In this document: one piece after another, positions 53,703 through 57,463 of the stretch | Numbering within the stretch: position 1 is the stretch's first letter | How the letters are laid out: each line of letters opens with the position of its first letter | Origin: Moraxella osloensis | GTDB taxonomy: Bacteria; Pseudomonadota; Gammaproteobacteria; Pseudomonadales; Moraxellaceae | Assembly: GCF_001553955.1 (NCBI RefSeq) | Contig: NZ_CP014236.1 | Span: forward strand, 1-57,463 | Direction: 5' to 3' | DNA length: 57,463 nucleotides | The notes under the pieces: model-generated | Told to the model about the DNA's origin: nothing | The model's database searches: none | The model's input: only the letters and a program-made list of their open reading frames with translations | Program-made: the position numbers and the translations under genes

Positions 53703-54653
53703 ATGAAATTATTTGGCTATCATAGCGACTTAAACCTTGTCAGAATGTTTGGTGGCCATTTGAATAAGTTAACAGCAACCTTGATAACGGTGGGTTTTCC
53801 TCTGCTATTTCTGCTTATTTGGAGTGGGGGTGCTTTATTCTCAAAACTGGGGCTACAGTATGCCAATACTTGGAGTTTTCTATTCTTAAGAGCAGTGCTT
53901 GCACTAGGACTATTGCTTATTTTATTTTGGGGAAGGGTAAAACATAACAATAATGGTCTAAAAACTCACGCAATTGAAAAAAGTGAGCTGTGTCGAATTA
54001 TTATTTCGGGGCTATTACTGCAAGTTTTTTATCTAATTTTTTACTTTTCTGCCATCAAGACCCAGCTTTCTTTAGGAATTATTATACTTATTCTAGGTAT
54101 TCAACCGATTATGACTAAGCTGATGGTTTCAGATGCCCTAAAAAAGGGCGATATAATATTGCTAGTCATGTGTTTCATAGGTTTGGGCATCGCCACATTA
54201 GGCTATCATAATATTGAAAAAATAAATTTGATAGGCATTGTGTTGGCGATTTTTGCGTTACTATCCATTACTTTTGGCACAGTCATCCAAGCTAAAATCA
54301 CCACAGAGCCTGTTTTAACTTTGCTTATACAAACAATATCGGCGCTTGGCATTTTTGCTATTTTAACCGCCATAAATGGTTTTGTGTTTAGTTTCAATGT
54401 TTATTCGCTGGCAGCTTTAATTTGGATGGGCGCTATTGTATCTGTGGGTGCATTTTTATTGTTAACGCTGATGTTAAGATTTCGGTCTGCAGAGAAGGTT
54501 AGTACATTGTTTTTTTTACTACCTTTAATCACAATGCTATTTGAAAGTGTATTTTTTAATACCAAACTAAATGGGTTAACGATTGCCGGCGATATATTGG
54601 TATGTGTAAGTTTATTTTTGTACCAATTTAAGCCGTTTTCACCTAAAAAATAA
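53703..54653 (+). CDS. EamA/DMT-family transporter
   Basis: 316 aa with ten membrane segments in two EamA halves: LLIWSGGALFSKLGLQYANTWSFLFLRAVLAL (first) and FALLSITFGTVIQAKI (second). The start at 53703 is chosen over 53592, because the upstream frame has weak coding sense. Substrate unknown (amino acid, nucleotide-sugar or drug exporters are all in the family). The AraC-type regulator starts 7 nt after its stop. Confidence 0.85.
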   Translation: MKLFGYHSDLNLVRMFGGHLNKLTATLITVGFPLLFLLIWSGGALFSKLGLQYANTWSFLFLRAVLALGLLLILFWGRVKHNNNGLKTHAIEKSELCRIIISGLLLQVFYLIFYFSAIKTQLSLGIIILILGIQPIMTKLMVSDALKKGDIILLVMCFIGLGIATLGYHNIEKINLIGIVLAIFALLSITFGTVIQAKITTEPVLTLLIQTISALGIFAILTAINGFVFSFNVYSLAALIWMGAIVSVGAFLLLTLMLRFRSAEKVSTLFFLLPLITMLFESVFFNTKLNGLTIAGDILVCVSLFLYQFKPFSPKK

Positions 54654-54659
54654 CAAGCT

Positions 54660-55394
54660 ATGACTGAAAAAGATTACCTAAATAAGCTATTTATACGAAC
54701 CTACAACACGCAGTTAGAGGGACATCAGCATCCTTATCATCAAGTCCTAATACCCTTATCTGGCAGCATTCATTTGATGTTAGAAACGAAAACCGTGCAA
54801 GTTAAATATGGGGAAGTTTATATTATCCCTAAACATGGGTATCATCAGTTCAAAGCAGATCAGCTTTTTCGCTTTTTGGTAATTAATCTTGAAGACATTG
54901 ATTTTCTGCCAACGCAAAATGATGACGAAGTGCATGTTTTTTTGGATGATAAGACGTTGTGCTATCTTAATATCATTGAAAAACAGCTAATGACTGAGTT
55001 TAATGAGACCATTAATGATTATCTTTTGCAGCTTTTAATAGAGTTTTTAAGAACTATTAATGTGAATAAGCAAATTGATAGTAGGCTACTTCATGCCATC
55101 AGTGTGATGAAAAAGGATATTGGCGCTAAGCATTCGCTTGCTTCACTGGCAAACATTGCTTGTTTAAGCCAAAGCCAATTCAAAAAGCTTTTTAAGCAGC
55201 AGCTAGATATAACGCCCAAAGCCTATCTCGCTGCGCTTCGTATGCAGATGGCTCGCGGTTTAATTATTAATACGGATATGCCAATTGCTATGATTGCTGA
55301 AAAATGTGGTTATCAAAATTGTTCGGCTTTTATCCGACGATTTTCACTATTTTATTATGATACGCCCCAAAATTTCAGAGCTAAAAGGCAGTAG
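54660..55394 (+). CDS. AraC-family transcriptional regulator with cupin sensor
   Basis: 244 aa. The N-terminal cupin sensor (YHQVLIPLSGSIHLMLETKTVQVKYGEVYIIPKHGYHQF, about 20-60) is followed by two HTH motifs (SLASLANIACLSQSQFKKLFKQQL and PIAMIAEKCGYQNCSAFIRRFSLFY). It sits between two DMT transporters that it probably controls. It is 7 nt after the EamA gene and 7 nt before the next one, so one transcript is likely. Confidence 0.9.
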   Translation: MTEKDYLNKLFIRTYNTQLEGHQHPYHQVLIPLSGSIHLMLETKTVQVKYGEVYIIPKHGYHQFKADQLFRFLVINLEDIDFLPTQNDDEVHVFLDDKTLCYLNIIEKQLMTEFNETINDYLLQLLIEFLRTINVNKQIDSRLLHAISVMKKDIGAKHSLASLANIACLSQSQFKKLFKQQLDITPKAYLAALRMQMARGLIINTDMPIAMIAEKCGYQNCSAFIRRFSLFYYDTPQNFRAKRQ

Positions 55395-55401
55395 GAATGC
55401 T

Positions 55402-55860
55402 ATGAATATACTACCTTACATACTAATTAGTTTATTAGGCGGTGCAATTGTTCCTTTGCAACTAGCAATAGTCAACGCTTTTCAAAAAACAACACAAGCA
55501 TCTCAAATACAATCTACTTTCTACCTTTACGTAGGCGGTACAATTGCCTCTTTTATTATATCTTGTATATCAATGGGTGGCGTAAAGCCACCCCATGCAG
55601 AGGCTGCTTCATGGTGGATGTGGCTACCAGGGTTTCTAGGTAGCTTTTATATCTTATTTATGTTTATATCTGCCCCTAAGATAGGTTCTGGCAATACCTT
55701 ACTCTGGGTTTTTCTTGGCCAAATGTATTTTGCGTTAATTATTGGCAAATTAGGTCTATTTGGATTAGATCCTAAACCTATTAATTTTTATAAAATGTTA
55801 GGATTGGCGGTCGTTACTATTGGTGGCATTATTATGATTGTCGGAGAAAACAAAAAATAG
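55402..55860 (+). CDS. DMT-family (DUF606/YdcZ-like) transporter
   Basis: 152 aa with about five membrane segments. The pattern LPYILISLLGGAIVPLQLAIVNAFQKTT at the start and the SGNTLLWVFLGQMYFALIIGKLGLFGLDPKPINFYKMLGLAVVTIGGIIM end fit the DUF606 family. The start at 55402 is supported by TAGGA 6 nt before it. It is a half-size transporter that would act as a dimer. Substrate unknown. Confidence 0.85.
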   Translation: MNILPYILISLLGGAIVPLQLAIVNAFQKTTQASQIQSTFYLYVGGTIASFIISCISMGGVKPPHAEAASWWMWLPGFLGSFYILFMFISAPKIGSGNTLLWVFLGQMYFALIIGKLGLFGLDPKPINFYKMLGLAVVTIGGIIMIVGENKK

Positions 55861-56140
55861 AAACGAGTTGCTTAATCATTTGCTTTAAATTGCTTATGTT
55901 AGTTTTTTATAAGTAATGCAATCCCGATATTTTAAAGCCGCGTATATGAGGAATATTTGGTTAAGGTTATAACGAAACTTAAATCGTTTACAAGGAAATT
56001 AATAATGAAAAAAGTTATAACATGTCTTATTTTTGATGATTTTGAAACCTTAGACTTATTTGGCGTTGTTGAGGTTTTTGGGCGTCTGCCAGATATCTAT
56101 CATTGTCAATTTGTTTCGCTATAAGGTGGGCTGATTACTA

Positions 56141-56983
56141 GGGCGTGTCCTCAATTTAACTTAGCATGAATAATAGAGCAAGCCAAGTAAAGCATCGATT
56201 TAAAATTACGAGCTAATTTCTCATAGCGAGTAGCAATACTACGAAACTGCTTTAATCGTGCAAATGCATTCTCGACTAAGTGGCGTAATTTATAAAGGTA
56301 GCTATCAAAATCAGGGTTAGGTTGCTTGGCATTTTTACGCTTTGGTATAATAGCTTTCATACCGTGTTCTATCGCTTTATCTCTGATTTCTTGCGAGTCA
56401 TACCCTTTGTCAGCGATAAAATATTGAGCTTCTTGTATGACTTCTATCAAGTCGTTTGCAACTTGACTGTCATGCACGTTACCCCCAGTGACTTTAAAAT
56501 CGAGCGGATTTCCATGCGAGTCCACACATAGGTGTATTTTTGTCGTGTTTCCGCCACGGCTTTGTCCAATTGCTCTATCGAAACCACGCCGAGCTCCACT
56601 TGCATGTTGATGACACCGTACATAACTTCCGTCGATGAATACCCATTCTTTGTCAATTTCTTTTCGTAGATCAAAAAAAAATTCTGCCACAAGCCTTTTT
56701 TAGACCATCGGTTAAAGCGGTTATAAGCGGTTTTCCATGACCCTAGCTCAATAGGTATGTCTCGCCATGGTGCACCTGTTCTTAGCTTCCATAGTATGGC
56801 TTCCATAACAGTACGGTCGTTCTTCCATTGATGACAGCCGTGCGCTTTCATGGTTGTTTGTAATTGTTCCCATATGTTGTCAGTTATTGCGGTTCTCGCC
56901 ATTGTTTGTGTTTGCCTATATTTTGTTGGAATATAGGGTTAAAATAGGGCTCTTTTGGGCTTATTCAAATTAGGGACACGCCC
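56141..56983 (-). mobile_element. IS5-family (IS427-like) insertion sequence
   Basis: 843-bp element with inverted ends GGGCGTGTCC / GGACACGCCC and TA on both sides, the 2-bp duplication typical for the IS427 group. Its two overlapping transposase frames on the minus strand need a programmed -1 frameshift. It sits inside the DJ-1/PfpI gene. Confidence 0.88.
56151..56902 (-). CDS. IS5-family transposase (two frames joined by frameshift)
   Basis: The first frame (56447-56902) begins MARTAITDNIWEQLQTTMKAHGCHQWKNDRTVMEAILWKLRTGAPWRDIP, the DDE_Tnp_IS5 N-terminal part. The second (56151-56690) carries the catalytic region: WVFIDGSYVRCHQHASGARRG, AYFIADKGYDSQEIRDKAIEHG and the C-terminal NAFARLKQFRSIATRYEK. 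The two overlap by about 240 nt in different frames, as in the IS427 group, where -1 slippage fuses them. A slippery A-run (AAAAAAA near 56672 on the minus strand) is a candidate slip site. Confidence 0.88.
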
Positions 56984-57463
56984 TAGTTCACAAAATGTAC
57001 AGATTCATACGCAGTCAATCAAAGATGACTTACTTTCTACTGATATCCTTCTAATTGTGGGCGGCAAGGGTACTAGAATGCTCGTCAATGACCGAGCATT
57101 TCTCACTGTATTAAAACAATATTGTGAAAAAGCTGAATTTGTATTAAGCGTTTGCATAGGTAGTGCCTTGCTAGCTAAAATAGGATTACTTGATGGAAAA
57201 TCTGCAACGTCTAATAAGCTTGCTTGGCAATGGGTAATACAACAATCTACACAAGTAAATTGGAGCGGTAAGGCTCGCTGGGTGGTTGATGGGAAATACT
57301 ACTCTTCGGCTGGAGTGAGTGCTGGGATGGATATGGCTTATGGGTTTATTGCTGATCAACATGGTATTGATATCGCAAGACAAAAAGCCAAAGAAATTGA
57401 ATATTACTGGAATGAAGATAAAAATGAGGACAGTTTCTTTACTGCCTAATTCCATTTTCCTAA

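Larger units (their letters stand above)
56005..57449 (+). pseudogene. DJ-1/PfpI-family gene broken by a stop codon and an IS
   Basis: The frame starts at 56005 (MKKVITCLIFDDFETLDLFGVVEVFG, a DJ-1/PfpI start), stops at TAA 56122-56124, and is then interrupted at 56140 by an IS5-family element. The other half resumes at 56984: SSQNVQIHTQSIKDDLLSTDILLIVGGKGTRML, then the nucleophile region LSVCIGSALLAKIGLLDGK and KYYSSAGVSAGMDMAYGFIADQHG. Deleting the IS and one TA restores the frame apart from the stop, which sits where Tyr or His would be expected before GGL. Two independent lesions show that the gene is dead. It resembles regulators or isonitrile-hydratase-like members of the family. Confidence 0.85.

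Noticed and set aside
55880..55915. Third pdif site around TTATGTTAGTT
   Set aside because: No XerC-type arm at the right distance; the XerD match is poorer than at 23-50 and 8884-8911.

Overview
The window looks like part of an AT-rich plasmid, or plasmid-derived replicon, from the Moraxellaceae (Moraxella/Psychrobacter/Acinetobacter relatives). It holds a mobilization region, an iteron origin with a Rep_3-type initiator, ParA and a small partner, a resolvase, several toxin-antitoxin loci, and many insertion sequences that carry accessory cargo. Host assignment rests on protein character, composition and a dif-like site; no search was run.

Region 1 (1-8.9 kb) is a pyrimidine-degradation island. 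On the minus strand lie rutA-rutB-rutC-rutF-rutG followed by ribB and a YdfG-type dehydrogenase. Divergently placed are rutR-rutD-rutE. A perfect RutR operator sits between the two halves. RutA and RutF use flavin and RibB makes a flavin precursor; YdfG and RutE both plausibly remove the toxic end product malonic semialdehyde. Dif-like (pdif) sites lie on both sides of the island, one good and one weak.

Region 2 (8.9-13.3 kb) is a ColE1-like HEN-type mobilization module: mobC, a long relaxase gene, and two coiled-coil genes nested in another frame inside it, with a candidate oriT upstream of mobC. Two small genes of unknown function follow.

Region 3 (13.3-23.1 kb) is a type I restriction-modification operon of the EcoR124I kind, with an XRE regulator, hsdM, hsdS and hsdR. 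Three small genes are wedged between hsdM and hsdS, each joined to the next by 4-nt overlaps. The first is a DUF3990-like protein of ADP-ribosyltransferase type. hsdS carries three TAEL repeats and is cut near its 3' end by an IS with a 5-bp target duplication. An IS481-type element lies just past hsdR.

Region 4 (23.3-31.6 kb) is the replication and stability core: 22-bp iterons, rep, parA with a small partner, higBA, a serine resolvase, brnTA, an IS66 relic and an intact IS66 copy.

Region 5 (31.7-46.1 kb) is a copper-resistance island. A 5'-truncated lgt marks its edge. It contains copRS, a Met-rich periplasmic protein, a cytochrome c, a DUF411 lipoprotein, the Tat-exported oxidase CopA, CopB with eleven 10-residue Met/His repeats, a DUF305 gene split by a stop codon, a Cu(I) P-type ATPase, a private tatABC set and an ATP-grasp protein.

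Region 6 (46.1-57.4 kb) is a mosaic of MITE copies, an IS1-like fragment, an HMA-CDF cation exporter, and a truncated toxin with its antitoxin. Two TerC-family genes follow, each behind a yybP-ykoY (Mn2+) riboswitch. Then come yafQ/dinJ, an EamA-AraC-DMT transporter group, and a DJ-1/PfpI gene broken by both a stop codon and an IS5-family insertion.
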